This document shows positions 1 to 8,345 of a stretch of 32,849 nt of DNA, in pieces. Both the position numbers and the translations under genes were made by a program. Under the pieces are notes generated by a model that had not been told where the DNA came from, did no database searches, and saw only the letters and a program-made list of their open reading frames with translations. Each line of letters begins with the position of its first letter. Position 1 is the stretch's first letter. The DNA comes from Chloroflexota bacterium (GTDB lineage: Bacteria > Chloroflexota > Chloroflexia > Thermomicrobiales > JADLAZ01), in assembly GCA_020849725.1 (NCBI GenBank), contig JADLAZ010000263.1, positions 1-32,849 of the forward strand, written 5' to 3'.

Positions 1-602
1 GCGACCGCCATCAGCGCCGGGCGCGACAGTGGCAGGATGATCCTCCAGAAAATGCCGAAGCTGGAGCAGCCGTCGATGCGGGCGGCATCGTCCAGCTCGA
101 GCGGAATGGTCAGGAAGAACTGGCGCAACAGAAAAGTCATGAACGGCCCACCAAAGAAATTGGGCACGATCAGCGGCACAAACGTATCGACCCAGCCCAG
201 CTCTTTCCAGAAGACGAACTGCGGGATGAGCGTCACCTGCGGCGGCAGCATGAGGGTGGCGATCATCAGCAGGAAGAGCGGATCGCGGCCCCACCAGCGC
301 AGGCGGGCGAAGGCAAAGGCGACCAGCGAGCAGGACAGCACCTTACCGACGATGTCGAAGCCAGTGATGATCGCCGTATTGACGAAGTAGAGGCCGAACG
401 GGACGAACGTCAGTGCCTCGATGTAGTTCCGCCAGTGCGGCGGTACCGGGATCCAGACCGGCGGGTAGACGAACAACTCGCCATACGGCTTGAGCGAGGT
501 CGACAGCGCCCAGGCGATCGGCATGAGCACGGCGGCCAGTCCGGCCAGCAGCACCAGATGGATCAGCCCGTGACTGAGGAGGCGCCGGCGCGCGCTGGTC
601 AT
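1..602 (-). CDS. Carbohydrate ABC transporter permease, MalG type (partial)
   Basis: Inner-membrane permease of a carbohydrate uptake ABC transporter (binding-protein-dependent, MalG/UgpE-like family). The start is the ATG at 602, which overlaps the stop of the preceding permease gene as ATGA, so the two are translationally coupled. About 200 residues are visible before the window edge cuts the gene. The N-terminus has a short basic stretch (MTSARRRLL) and a first hydrophobic segment followed by the family-typical STSLKP motif. Further membrane helices follow. The cytoplasmic EAA loop that contacts the ATPase reads LDDAARIDGCSSFGIFW near residues 169-185. Substrate cannot be told from sequence. 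The last roughly 70-80 residues are outside the window. Confidence 0.93.
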   Translation of the reverse strand, partial: MTSARRRLLSHGLIHLVLLAGLAAVLMPIAWALSTSLKPYGELFVYPPVWIPVPPHWRNYIEALTFVPFGLYFVNTAIITGFDIVGKVLSCSLVAFAFARLRWWGRDPLFLLMIATLMLPPQVTLIPQFVFWKELGWVDTFVPLIVPNFFGGPFMTFLLRQFFLTIPLELDDAARIDGCSSFGIFWRIILPLSRPALMAV

Positions 603-1567
603 CGCCGCTCCCCCTCGTAGTGGACCCACGACCGGCCGGAGCGGAAGATCAGCAGCGTGATAAGCAGGATGTAGAAGAAGAGTACCCAGGCCAGGGCCGA
701 GGCATAGCCCATCTTGAAGTACTGGAAGGCGTTGCGATACAGGTAGAGGACGTAGAAGAGCGTGGCGTTGTTCGGTCCGCCGTTGGTCATCACGTAGGGC
801 TGGGTGAAGACTTGCAGCGCGGCGATCAGGCCGGTGACGAACTGGAAGAAGAGGACGGGCGTCGCCAGCGGGAGCGTGATGTGCCACAGGCGCGTCCACC
901 AACTGGCGCCATCGACGGCCGCCGCCTCGTAGAACTCGGTCGGAATGCTCTGCAGGCCGGCCAGGTAGATGATCATGCCGCCGCCGACGGCCCACAGGCT
1001 CATGATAATCAGCGCCGACAGCGCCCAACTCTCATCGGTCAGCCAGCGCGGCCCCTCGATGCCGAGGTAGCCGAGGAACAGGTTGGCCAGGCCGAACTGG
1101 CCGGAGAAGACCCAGCGCCACAGAAGCGCCACGGCCACGCCGGCCAGCACCGACGGCATGAAGAAGGCCGTGCGGTAGAAGCGCAGGCCGCGAATGCCGG
1201 AGTTGAGCAGCAGCGCCAGCGCCATGCCGAAGACGACGTGCAGCGGCACGGCGATGATGGCGTACATCGTCGTGACACGCAGCGCGTGCAGCACCAGCGG
1301 GTCGCCGCCCAGCACCTGCTGGAAGTTCTCCAGGCCGACCCAGCGCGGCGCGGTGAGCAGGTCCCAACTGGTGAAGGCCATCACCGCCGCGAACAGCATC
1401 GGCCCGGCGGTGAAGACGAGGAAGCCGATGACCCAGGGGGAGGCGAACAGCCAGCCCTCGAGGTGCCGGCCGAGCCGGCTGTAGGCCAGGAGGTGCGGTT
1501 GAGCGCCGGCCGCCCGGACCGAGGTGTCAGCCCAGGCTGGTCGGTTCTCGGAGTGCGTGCGCCCCAT
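599..1567 (-). CDS. Carbohydrate ABC transporter permease, MalF/UgpA type
   Basis: Partner permease of the sugar importer; 322 residues from the chosen ATG at 1567. I prefer this ATG because GGAGGGGG lies just upstream. An upstream in-frame GTG at 1630 would add 21 residues but has no better ribosome site. The protein has an N-terminal tail, six hydrophobic segments beginning with GWLFASPWVIGFLVF, and a canonical EAA loop (EFYEAAAVDGASWWTRLWHI) before the last two helices. It is first in a leftward two-gene unit overlapping the MalG-like gene by ATGA. No solute-binding protein or ATPase gene lies in this window next to it. A TTGACG-N17-TACACT promoter at 1672-1700 probably drives it, leaving a leader of about 100 nt. 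Confidence 0.93.
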   Translation of the reverse strand: MGRTHSENRPAWADTSVRAAGAQPHLLAYSRLGRHLEGWLFASPWVIGFLVFTAGPMLFAAVMAFTSWDLLTAPRWVGLENFQQVLGGDPLVLHALRVTTMYAIIAVPLHVVFGMALALLLNSGIRGLRFYRTAFFMPSVLAGVAVALLWRWVFSGQFGLANLFLGYLGIEGPRWLTDESWALSALIIMSLWAVGGGMIIYLAGLQSIPTEFYEAAAVDGASWWTRLWHITLPLATPVLFFQFVTGLIAALQVFTQPYVMTNGGPNNATLFYVLYLYRNAFQYFKMGYASALAWVLFFYILLITLLIFRSGRSWVHYEGERR

Positions 1568-1671
1568 GCCCCCTCCGTGTCCAGCGCTCACGACGGTTGA
1601 ACCAGTGCAGCCGGCCCGTCCGACGCGCACGCGACAACAGCAGCGAGGGCTGGCCTGTCCGCGGCAGGCAC

Positions 1672-1700
1672 AGTGTAGCGAGCGCGGCCGGCGGCGTCAA
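1672..1700 (-). promoter_or_regulatory. Sigma70-type promoter for the leftward permease operon
   Basis: On the minus strand TTGACG (1700-1695) is followed after exactly 17 nt by TACACT (1677-1672). These match TTGACA and TATAAT at 5/6 and 4/6 positions. It lies back-to-back with the tRNA promoter, the two -35 boxes being only 5 bp apart. The predicted transcript would start near 1665. Confidence 0.6.
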
Positions 1701-1705
1701 GCAGG

Positions 1706-1734
1706 TTGACGCCCCCTGGGCCGGGCCGTATACT
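1706..1734 (+). promoter_or_regulatory. Sigma70-type promoter for tRNA-Ala
   Basis: TTGACG (1706-1711), a 17-nt spacer and TATACT (1729-1734), each 5/6 to consensus. The predicted start near 1741 is about 15 nt before the mature tRNA 5' end at 1756, as expected for a stable-RNA promoter. Confidence 0.8.
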
Positions 1735-1755
1735 GTCCCGGCTGATGAGGCACGC

Positions 1756-1828
<73 letters not shown>

Positions 1829-1865
1829 CGCTCACGCCTCATCCGCAATAGCCAGCTACCGCGCG

Positions 1866-1903
1866 ACGGCCTCCTGTGATGCGCACCGCATCGGGGAGGC
1901 CGT
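1866..1903 (+). terminator. Strong hairpin downstream of tRNA-Ala
   Basis: Nine pairs (ACGGCCTCC with GGAGGCCGT) enclose a second 6-bp helix (GATGCG with CGCATC) around a CAC loop. It starts 37 nt after the tRNA end and probably ends or processes the transcript. There is no clear T-tract after it, so intrinsic termination is not certain. Confidence 0.5.
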
Positions 1904-1934
1904 TGTGGCGATGGGTTCGGTCGACGCGACGCCC

Positions 1935-2095
1935 ACTTCGACAGGAGCCGGCGACTGCAGTCGCGCTTCAGGGGCGCTGCCGCGCCACAAAGTCCGCCTG
2001 CGCGGACTAGGTTGGGTTCCGGCCTAACCTGCGGAGGCGGGATTCGTGGCCCGCAGTCCCCCGAGGCGCGATTTCAACCGCCGGCCACTGGCGCC
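1935..2095. repeat. Palindrome-rich intergenic element (possible interspersed repeat)
   Basis: This occupies most of the 375-bp gene-free stretch between the tRNA and the next gene. It contains a perfect 14-bp palindrome (1951-1964, GCGACTGCAGTCGC). It also has a 7-bp hairpin with a 4-nt loop (AGTCCGC 1991-1997, GCGGACT 2002-2008) and an AGGTT/AACCT inverted repeat directly after it. No reading frame is convincing. The layout resembles multi-copy interspersed elements known from several bacterial phyla, but only one copy is in this window, so repeat status is inferred. Confidence 0.45.
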
Positions 2096-2135
2096 GCCGC
2101 GACACTCTGACGCACTCCCCGCGAATGCTGTAGTC

Positions 2136-2165
2136 TTGACCGGCCCTCACCGCCACGCCGATACT
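2136..2165 (+). promoter_or_regulatory. Candidate promoter for the short-chain dehydrogenase gene
   Basis: TTGACC (2136-2141), 18-nt spacer, GATACT (2160-2165). The -35 is 5/6 and the -10 is 4/6 to consensus. The expected start near 2172 leaves a leader of about 30 nt that includes GAGAGGAG as ribosome site. Confidence 0.5.
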
Positions 2166-2203
2166 GGCGGCCGGCGCGATGGTGGCGGGAGAGGAGCACG
2201 GGC

Positions 2204-2947
2204 ATGCGGCTGGCGGGTCGGGTGGTCGTCATCACGGGCGGGGCGCGGGGGATCGGGCGGGCGGCAGCCGAGTGCTGCGCGGCTGATGGCGCGGCCATCG
2301 TCATCGGCGACCAGTTGGGCGAGCAGGGCGCGGCAACCGTCGCCGCCATCACCGCCACCGGCGGGCGGGCGACATTCGTGCCGACCGATGTGACCAGCGA
2401 GGACGACAGTCGCCGGCTGATTATGGCGGCGGTCGAGACCTACGGCCGGCTGGACGCGCTCATCACCTGCGCCGGCATCCTGCGCGGCGACTGGGTAGCC
2501 GTCGAGGACCTCGGGGACGATATCTTCCGGACGGTGCTGGACGTGAACATGCGCGGCACCTTCCTGGCCGTCAAGCACGCTGTGCCGCACCTGCCCAAGC
2601 CCGGCGGCGTGGTGGTGCTGCTCTCCTCCGGCGCCGGCGTGCGCGGCGGCAGCTCGTCGATGGCCTATGGCGCCAGCAAGGGTGGCGTGCATGGCCTGGC
2701 GCTGGCGCTGGAGGCGCACCTGGCGCCGCGCGGCATTCGGCTGCACGACGTCTGTCCCGGCGGCATCGCGACTGAGATGAAACTGAACCACATCGGCAAG
2801 CAGGCCGAGCTGCGCGGCGATTCGCGGCAGGCGGCGATGGACGCCGCCCGGCCGGCGCTGGGCGACCCGGCCGGCGTCGGGCGCATTCTCGCCTGGCTCA
2901 TCTCCGACGACGCCGACTACGTGCGCGGCTCGATCCACACGCGGTAG
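2204..2947 (+). CDS. Short-chain dehydrogenase/reductase (SDR) family oxidoreductase
   Basis: A 247-residue classical SDR that reduces or oxidises an alcohol/ketone with NAD(P). The cofactor motif TGGARGIG is at residues 11-18. The usual NNAG motif is changed to TCAG (88-91). The catalytic residues are Ser141/142 and the YGASK motif with Tyr155 and Lys159. The C-terminus ends YVRGSIHTR rather than the common VDGG ending, so it belongs to a subgroup I cannot name. The ATG at 2204 is preceded by GAGAGGAG. It faces the Gfo/Idh/MocA gene tail to tail, which fits sugar or polyol metabolism, but the substrate is unknown. Confidence 0.92.
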   Translation: MRLAGRVVVITGGARGIGRAAAECCAADGAAIVIGDQLGEQGAATVAAITATGGRATFVPTDVTSEDDSRRLIMAAVETYGRLDALITCAGILRGDWVAVEDLGDDIFRTVLDVNMRGTFLAVKHAVPHLPKPGGVVVLLSSGAGVRGGSSSMAYGASKGGVHGLALALEAHLAPRGIRLHDVCPGGIATEMKLNHIGKQAELRGDSRQAAMDAARPALGDPAGVGRILAWLISDDADYVRGSIHTR

Positions 2948-3010
2948 CGACCGGGCATCGCCCCGGTTGGCGCCGGCGGCGCACAACGAGCGCAGGGACC
3001 CTCGCCCCCA

Positions 3011-3031
3011 CGCATCACGCATCACGCATCA
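3011..3031. repeat. Heptamer tandem repeat (CGCATCA)x3
   Basis: Three perfect copies of CGCATCA in tandem. They end inside the last codons of the convergent oxidoreductase gene, whose stop codon begins at 3031. A related CTCATCA array is at 11735-11769. Confidence 0.85.
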
Positions 3032-4117
3032 CTGCCCCAGCGGCAGCGTCACCATCCGCCCCTCGGCGGCGCTGGTCTCGATGGCGGCCATGATCTCCTG
3101 GCAACGCAGACCGTCGGCGAAAGACGGCGCCGCCGGGCGGCCTTCGCGTACGGCGGTCACCCACTCCAGCAGCGGCCCGGCCGGCGTGCCGAGCAGGTGG
3201 TCCGGCGAGACCTGGACCGTCGCGTAGCCGCCATTCCGCGCCTGCGCGCCCCCCAGGCAGACGCGCACCAGATCGCCACCGCGGTCCCACTTGTCGAACT
3301 CGTAGGTGACGCCGCCGCCGCTGCCGTAGAGCTCGATGCGCTGGAAGTTGCCCCGGCCCATAACGGACCGGCTGGCGACGAAGTGCCCGACCGCGCCGCC
3401 GGCATAGTGAACGGTGAAGGCCGCCGCATCATCGGTGTCGATGGGGATACGGCCGCCGTCGCCGTCGGGGCGCTCGGCAGTGAAGGTCAGCAACTCGCCG
3501 CCGGCGGCAGTCGCCTCGCCCAGCCAACTGGCCGCCAGATCGATGAGGTGCGAGCCGAGGTCGCCCAGCACGCCCGTGCCGGCCTGCGCCCGCTGGGCCC
3601 GCCAGGCGGCCGGCGTCGCCGGGTCGGCCATCGAGCCATTGAAGTAGTGAAAGACGCCGTGGTAGATGCGGCCCAGCGCGCCGCTGGCGACGAGGTCGGT
3701 CACGAAGCGGGCTGCTGGAATCCAGCGGTAGCGAAAGTTGATGCCGGTGATGACACCGGCCGCCGCCGCCGCCACCGTCATCTCCCGCGCCTCGGCCAGC
3801 GTCAGCGCCAGCGGCTTCTCGCACAGCACGTGCTTGCCGACGCGCAGCGCGGCCATGGCGTGCGCGTGGTGCGCCACGTTCGGCGTGCAGACGCTGACCG
3901 CCGTCACCGCCGGCAGCGCCAGCAAGGCGTCGATTGACTCGCAGACGGCCGGGATCTCGAAGGCGGCCGCGGCCTGACGCGCGCGGTCCGGATCGAGGTC
4001 GTAGATCGCGGCGATCGTCGCCGTGCCGGCGGCGCGCGCCTCGGCGAAGGCCGGCAAATGTCGCATCATCGCCACCGCGCCCGCGCCGATCACCCCGATA
4101 CCCGGCCTGTCTGCCAC
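3029..4117 (-). CDS. Gfo/Idh/MocA family NAD(P)-dependent oxidoreductase
   Basis: Dehydrogenase of the glucose-fructose oxidoreductase/inositol dehydrogenase family, acting on a sugar or cyclitol; 362 residues. I place the start at the GTG at 4117 because AAGGGAGG lies 5 nt upstream and the Rossmann fold begins at once. A longer open frame to 4405 runs through the divergent promoter region and is not credible. Motifs are GVIGAGAVA (residues 8-16) for the dinucleotide, CTPNVAH (77-83), and CEKPLALTLAEA with the catalytic-site Lys of EKP at 100-102. The C-terminal alpha/beta domain includes GDLGSHLIDLAAS. Length is normal for the family. Substrate is not predictable. Confidence 0.92.
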   Translation of the reverse strand: MADRPGIGVIGAGAVAMMRHLPAFAEARAAGTATIAAIYDLDPDRARQAAAAFEIPAVCESIDALLALPAVTAVSVCTPNVAHHAHAMAALRVGKHVLCEKPLALTLAEAREMTVAAAAAGVITGINFRYRWIPAARFVTDLVASGALGRIYHGVFHYFNGSMADPATPAAWRAQRAQAGTGVLGDLGSHLIDLAASWLGEATAAGGELLTFTAERPDGDGGRIPIDTDDAAAFTVHYAGGAVGHFVASRSVMGRGNFQRIELYGSGGGVTYEFDKWDRGGDLVRVCLGGAQARNGGYATVQVSPDHLLGTPAGPLLEWVTAVREGRPAAPSFADGLRCQEIMAAIETSAAEGRMVTLPLGQ

Positions 4118-4237
4118 GCCGCCTCCCTTACGCGCGCTGCCGACCCCCGCCTCGGGCCGGCCCGGCTGAACGCTACCGAATCCCGTCTGAGGGCCGCATC
4201 GGCCGGATGGCCAGCCGATCGCGCCCAATGGGACACC

Positions 4238-4266
4238 TAGACGTCGCGTCGAATCACGTGTATACT
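4238..4266 (+). promoter_or_regulatory. Promoter for the large secreted protein gene
   Basis: TAGACG (4238-4243, 4/6), spacer of 17 nt, TATACT (4261-4266, 5/6). The same TATACT box appears in the tRNA promoter. It predicts a leader of about 115 nt before the ATG at 4388. The leader contains a weak TGCGT/ACGCA hairpin near 4285-4301. Confidence 0.55.
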
Positions 4267-4387
4267 GAGACGGTTTCATAACACTGCGTTTGTTTGACGC
4301 AAATCGAAGACGCCGCAGCGTTCTCTGCATAGAGTGAAGCGAACTCCGGCCTGCTCTATGGGCCGGCATGCGTTGGAGGATGCGACG

Positions 4388-7300
4388 ATGCCCCGCTTGC
4401 GACACGTTGGTCTGGCCCTAGCGGTGATCGCCCTGCTGCTTGGGCCGCTGCCTGGACCGTCTGTTGTCGGGGCCGAGCCGCCTCCTTCGGTCGCCGCAGC
4501 ATCAGCGGGGACCGAGCCAGCACCACCGCCCGTGCAAGCAGCGCAAGCCACACCCCCGCCGGCGTCGCCGAGTCCGCCGCCACCGCCATCGCCGACGGCC
4601 ACGCCCAATCCGGATGGCGAAGCACCCGAGGCCAGCCTGATCATCATCGATCCAATCGATCCATGTTTCCTGCAACCGTGCGTGGGTATGGAAATCTATC
4701 CCAACACGTCCACGTCGCCAGTGCGAAAACAGACGGCTTGGATCTATGGTAGTGCGGCCGTGTCTGGATTCTGGGACGTTTGGTTTGTTATTGACGGTGT
4801 TGGTGTCAATGAACAGGGTTACTGGTGGGATGGCAGCAAGTGGTGGTGGTATACGAGCTATCAATTCAGCACGATCGGCGACCACTCCATACAGGCGAAT
4901 ATCTATTGTTCGTCGTGCGGGTTCCTCTTTAATGCCGGCACGGCATCCGGGTCCACCACGCTGAGCGTGAAGAAGTCCACGCCAAGTACGTCACTGACGT
5001 CCTCTGCCAGTCCCGCCCGCTTTGGCGAGGCAGTCACGATGACCGCCACCTTTCAACAGGATATCTATGGCAATCCCATGCCCACGGGAACCGTCACGTT
5101 CAAAGAGGGCGCAACCACGCTGGGGACAGGCACCCTGAATGGGTCTGGGGTCGCCACGCTCAACAACCTCAAGTTGCCGCTCGGCGCCCACACGATCACG
5201 GCGGAGTACGGTGGCGATGCGGGGTATGTGCCCCGCTCAACCAGCACGGCGTACACGGTCAACAAGTCCGATACGAATGTCGTGGTCACGGCCACCGACA
5301 ACCCAGTCGGCATCGGCCAGACCTATAGTCTGCGGGCGAAAGTCAACGTCGTTGCACCCGGCGGCGGTATCCCAACGGGCACCGTAACGTTCGGCTATCT
5401 ATCGGGCGGCACAGTCAATTTTGGGACCGCGCCGGTTGGCGGTGATGGCACGGCCGTCCTGCTCAACCCGATCCTCAACATCGGCACCTACGACATCGTT
5501 GCCAGCTACGCCGGTGACACCAACTACAACGCTGACGCGGCTGCCGGCAGCAACCTCTTCCTGCAGGTGTCGCCGACGGCGCCACCGATCAACGTCAATG
5601 CCCAGGGGCCCTACACCGTCGCCGAGGGCGGCAGCGTCACGCTCAACGGCACCGGTTCGACGGGCAGCGACCCCACTGGCTCAACACTGATCTACCGGTG
5701 GTACCGTGACGCGGAAGGCGGCCCGTTCCTCGGCCAGACCAAATCGGTGAACTTCTCGGCCGCCAGCATCAGCGGCCCAGCCCAGGTCATCGTCGTGCTG
5801 AAGGTCTGCAACGCGACCGAGACCGTCTGCGCCACCAAGTCGACCACCGTCACCATATCCAACGTGGCGCCGACGGCGACGCTGTACGCGCCAACGAGCG
5901 CTAACCGCGGCAGCAGCTTCGTCCTCAGCCTGGGCAAGCCGGTCGATCCCGGCGCCGGTGACCTGGCCAAACTCGAGTACAGCTTCGACTGTGGCGACGG
6001 GGCCAGCTTCGGCGCCTACTCGGCCAAGGCTACGGCCACCTGCAACGTGTTGCCGAACTCATCGACCGGCAACCGGACGGTGCGCGGCCGCCTGCGCAAC
6101 ACCGACAGCATCGGCCAGGTCAGCACCTACCAGGCGACGGTCACCATCCGGCCGTGGACGGTGCGCTTCCGCGACAACTTCGAGGGCGGTCTGTCCACGA
6201 ACGTCTGGGGCAGTCAGTCGACGCGTTTCCCTGGCACCACCCCGGCCTGGACGACGCTCAAGTGCTATCAGGACACGCTTTCGGCCAACCCCAAGGTCGG
6301 CAAGGGCTGCAACGAGCCGTATCCGACCAACTACTCGACGTGGATGATCACCGAGCAGAAGATCGACCTGACCGGCGGCACCGACGCGGCGCTCACCTTC
6401 CGGCTGGCCTGGAACCTGGGCAGTGCCGACCTGGTCCGCGTCTACGTCGCCACCGACTACGACAAGCTGACGGGCGGGCAGGTCTTCGTCAACCCGATCC
6501 CCAGCTCGTGGAGCCCGCAGTCGGGCGCCGAAGGCTCATGGCGCTCGTTCGAGGTCAACCTGAGCCAGTTCAAGGGTCAGTTCGTCTACCTCGGCTTCTA
6601 CTTCTCCTCGGCCAACGACGGCACCCAGGCCGAGGGCGTCTTCCTGGATGATGTCGAGGTCGCCGTCCAGGAGGCGCCGGCGACGGCTTACGGCATCGGC
6701 GCCAGCACCTGGTACTTCGCCGAGGGCTACACCGGCCCTGGCTTCGACGAGTACCTGACCATCCAGAACCCCAACGACAAGGTCGCTGAGGTCCGCATCA
6801 CGTACTATCTGACCGGCGCCAACCCAGTTCCCAGGACGAAGACGGTGCAGCCCAACAGTCGGGTAACCATCGTCGTCTACGGGGACAGCGAGGGCGTCGG
6901 GCGCAACAACGGCAAAGGCTGGGCGGTCAGCGCCAAGGTCGAGAGCACCAACGGCACCGGCATCGTCGTCGAGCGCCCGATGTATTTCACCTTCAACGGC
7001 AGCGCCGGCCCGGTCACCGGCGGCCACAACGTCATGGGCGTGCAGCAGCCGCGCACCAAATGGTACTTCGCCGAAGGCTGGACCGGCCTCGGCTTCGAGG
7101 AGTTCCTGACGCTGATGAACGACAGCGCCCAGCCGGCGCTGGTCAAGATCACCTACTTCCGCACCGATGCGCCGGAAGTCGCGAAGGACATCACCGTGCC
7201 GGCGCGCAGCCGCAAGACGGTCAACGTGCATGAGACGGCCGAGGGCGTCGGGCGCAACCAGGCCGTCAGCGCGCTGGTCGAGAGCACCAACGGCGTCGGC

Positions 7301-8068
7301 GTCGTCGTCGAGCGGCCGATGTACTTCACCTATGGCAACGGCCTCAACATCACCGGCGGCCACAACGTCATGGGGGCGTCCGAGCCACGGACGACCTGGT
7401 ACTTCCCGACCGGCGACACCCGGACCGGCTGGCACACCTACCTGACGATGGTCAACCCGACCAATCAGGACGCCCAGGTCAAGCTGACCTACTACGTCGT
7501 CAATGAGGGCACGAAGGACGTGCTGTACACCGTGCCGGCCAACCGGCGCGAGACGGTCAAGGTGCACGAGGCCGACAAGGGGGTCGGACCGGGCAAGCGG
7601 GTCGGCATCAAGGTGGCCAGCACCAACGGCGTGCCGCTGATCGTCGAGCGGCCGATGTACTTCCGGTACGATGCGGCGATCAACGGTGGGCACGATGTGA
7701 TGGGCGCGCCCGGCCCGGCCGGCACCTGGCTGTTCGCCGAGGGTTTCACCGGCCCGGGCTTCTTCGAGGAGTTGGTGATCCTCAACCCGAACGCCAGCTC
7801 GGCGCAGGTGACGATCACCTACCAGCTGGGAGCGGGGCCGCCCAGGGCGCCGGTGCAGCTGACGGTGCCGGCCAACAGCCGCACGACAACGGTGCTGGTC
7901 CACGAGGCGACCTTTGGCGTTGGGCGGGGCGGCGATGGCAAGGGGCTGGCCGTCTCGGCGCGGGTGTCGACGACGCACGCCGGCGGCGTCGTCGTCGAGC
8001 GGCCGATGTACTTCCAGTACAACCCGGCCATCAGCGGCGGCCACACCGTCATGGGCTTCATTCCGTAG
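4388..8068 (+). CDS. Large secreted multidomain protein with Ig-like, PKD-like, jelly-roll and four C-terminal repeats
   Basis: A 1226-residue exported protein of unknown role, probably at the cell surface. The ATG at 4388 has GGAGGA 7 nt upstream. The signal peptide is residues 1-29 (basic MPRLRH, hydrophobic core, likely cut near VVGA). A Pro-rich stalk covers 31-80. A Trp-rich domain (about 83-195) contains Cys pairs. Two Ig-like domains of the Big_3 type (198-290 and 291-398) carry PTGTVTF and GAHTITAEYGGD motifs. Two PKD-like domains follow (401-491 and 493-586). A jelly-roll/MAM-like domain (591-765) ends VFLDDVEV. Four tandem repeats of 110-117 residues (from about 774) have the consensus WYFAEG...EGVGR...VVERPMYF...GGHxVMG. 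No catalytic motif or C-terminal anchor is visible. An adhesin or S-layer-associated role is a guess. Confidence 0.88.
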   Translation: MPRLRHVGLALAVIALLLGPLPGPSVVGAEPPPSVAAASAGTEPAPPPVQAAQATPPPASPSPPPPPSPTATPNPDGEAPEASLIIIDPIDPCFLQPCVGMEIYPNTSTSPVRKQTAWIYGSAAVSGFWDVWFVIDGVGVNEQGYWWDGSKWWWYTSYQFSTIGDHSIQANIYCSSCGFLFNAGTASGSTTLSVKKSTPSTSLTSSASPARFGEAVTMTATFQQDIYGNPMPTGTVTFKEGATTLGTGTLNGSGVATLNNLKLPLGAHTITAEYGGDAGYVPRSTSTAYTVNKSDTNVVVTATDNPVGIGQTYSLRAKVNVVAPGGGIPTGTVTFGYLSGGTVNFGTAPVGGDGTAVLLNPILNIGTYDIVASYAGDTNYNADAAAGSNLFLQVSPTAPPINVNAQGPYTVAEGGSVTLNGTGSTGSDPTGSTLIYRWYRDAEGGPFLGQTKSVNFSAASISGPAQVIVVLKVCNATETVCATKSTTVTISNVAPTATLYAPTSANRGSSFVLSLGKPVDPGAGDLAKLEYSFDCGDGASFGAYSAKATATCNVLPNSSTGNRTVRGRLRNTDSIGQVSTYQATVTIRPWTVRFRDNFEGGLSTNVWGSQSTRFPGTTPAWTTLKCYQDTLSANPKVGKGCNEPYPTNYSTWMITEQKIDLTGGTDAALTFRLAWNLGSADLVRVYVATDYDKLTGGQVFVNPIPSSWSPQSGAEGSWRSFEVNLSQFKGQFVYLGFYFSSANDGTQAEGVFLDDVEVAVQEAPATAYGIGASTWYFAEGYTGPGFDEYLTIQNPNDKVAEVRITYYLTGANPVPRTKTVQPNSRVTIVVYGDSEGVGRNNGKGWAVSAKVESTNGTGIVVERPMYFTFNGSAGPVTGGHNVMGVQQPRTKWYFAEGWTGLGFEEFLTLMNDSAQPALVKITYFRTDAPEVAKDITVPARSRKTVNVHETAEGVGRNQAVSALVESTNGVGVVVERPMYFTYGNGLNITGGHNVMGASEPRTTWYFPTGDTRTGWHTYLTMVNPTNQDAQVKLTYYVVNEGTKDVLYTVPANRRETVKVHEADKGVGPGKRVGIKVASTNGVPLIVERPMYFRYDAAINGGHDVMGAPGPAGTWLFAEGFTGPGFFEELVILNPNASSAQVTITYQLGAGPPRAPVQLTVPANSRTTTVLVHEATFGVGRGGDGKGLAVSARVSTTHAGGVVVERPMYFQYNPAISGGHTVMGFIP
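6710..8065 (+). repeat. Four tandem coding repeats of 110-117 residues
   Basis: Repeat units begin at the Trp codons at 6710, 7061, 7397 and 7727 (residues 775, 892, 1004 and 1114). Each unit opens with W[YL]F, contains E.VGR or GVG in the middle, then VERPMYF, and closes with GGHxVMG. The third unit has diverged most (FPTGDTRTGW in place of FAEG). The units keep similar DNA around the VERPMYF codons. Confidence 0.9.
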
Positions 8069-8116
8069 TCTGCTCGTGGTCACGCGGGCCAGAATGGGCG
8101 AGAGTCCCTTACCCGT

Positions 8117-8142
8117 CCCCTCTCCCATGCGCGGGAGAGGGG
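8117..8142. repeat. Intergenic palindrome, copy 1 of a small family
   Basis: A perfect 10-bp inverted repeat (CCCCTCTCCC with GGGAGAGGGG) around a 6-nt loop, 49 nt after the secreted-protein stop. Its flanks (CCCTTACCCG before, CCGGCCG and GTCCGTCT after) resemble those of the palindrome at 14876-14905. It may also work as a terminator hairpin, but no T-tract follows. Confidence 0.6.
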
Positions 8143-8200
8143 GCCGGCCGCTCCTGTCCGTCTCGGCCACTGGGTCCACAACGTCACCTGCGTCCACCTG

Positions 8201-8228
8201 TCACCCCGGCGGAAGCGGGGGTCCAGGT
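8201..8228. repeat. Short GC palindrome of the CCCCGGC-GGAA-GCGGGG type
   Basis: An imperfect hairpin (CCCCGGC, loop GGAA, GCGGGG) followed by GTCCAGG. This layout resembles small intergenic repeats seen in many high-GC bacteria. Only one copy is in this window. Confidence 0.35.
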
Positions 8229-8345
8229 GGTACCCTGTGTGGCAGGCGCGACGCCTCGCAGCCTGCAGGTGTTGCCCTGACCGGCGGCGGGCCGGCTGCC
8301 TCACTGATCCATTGACCCACTCGCCCCACCGCGGAGGCCGCACGC

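Noticed and set aside
620..1600. Long plus-strand frame (326 codons) opposite the MalF-like permease
   Set aside because: An antisense shadow of a clear permease gene; the translation is Arg/Gln/His-rich with no family features.
2147..3025. 292-codon minus-strand frame opposite the first SDR
   Set aside because: An antisense shadow of a gene with full SDR catalytic motifs.
6536..8197. 553-codon minus-strand frame under the secreted protein
   Set aside because: Its repeats simply mirror the tandem repeats of the real gene; its composition is typical of an antisense frame in GC-rich DNA.
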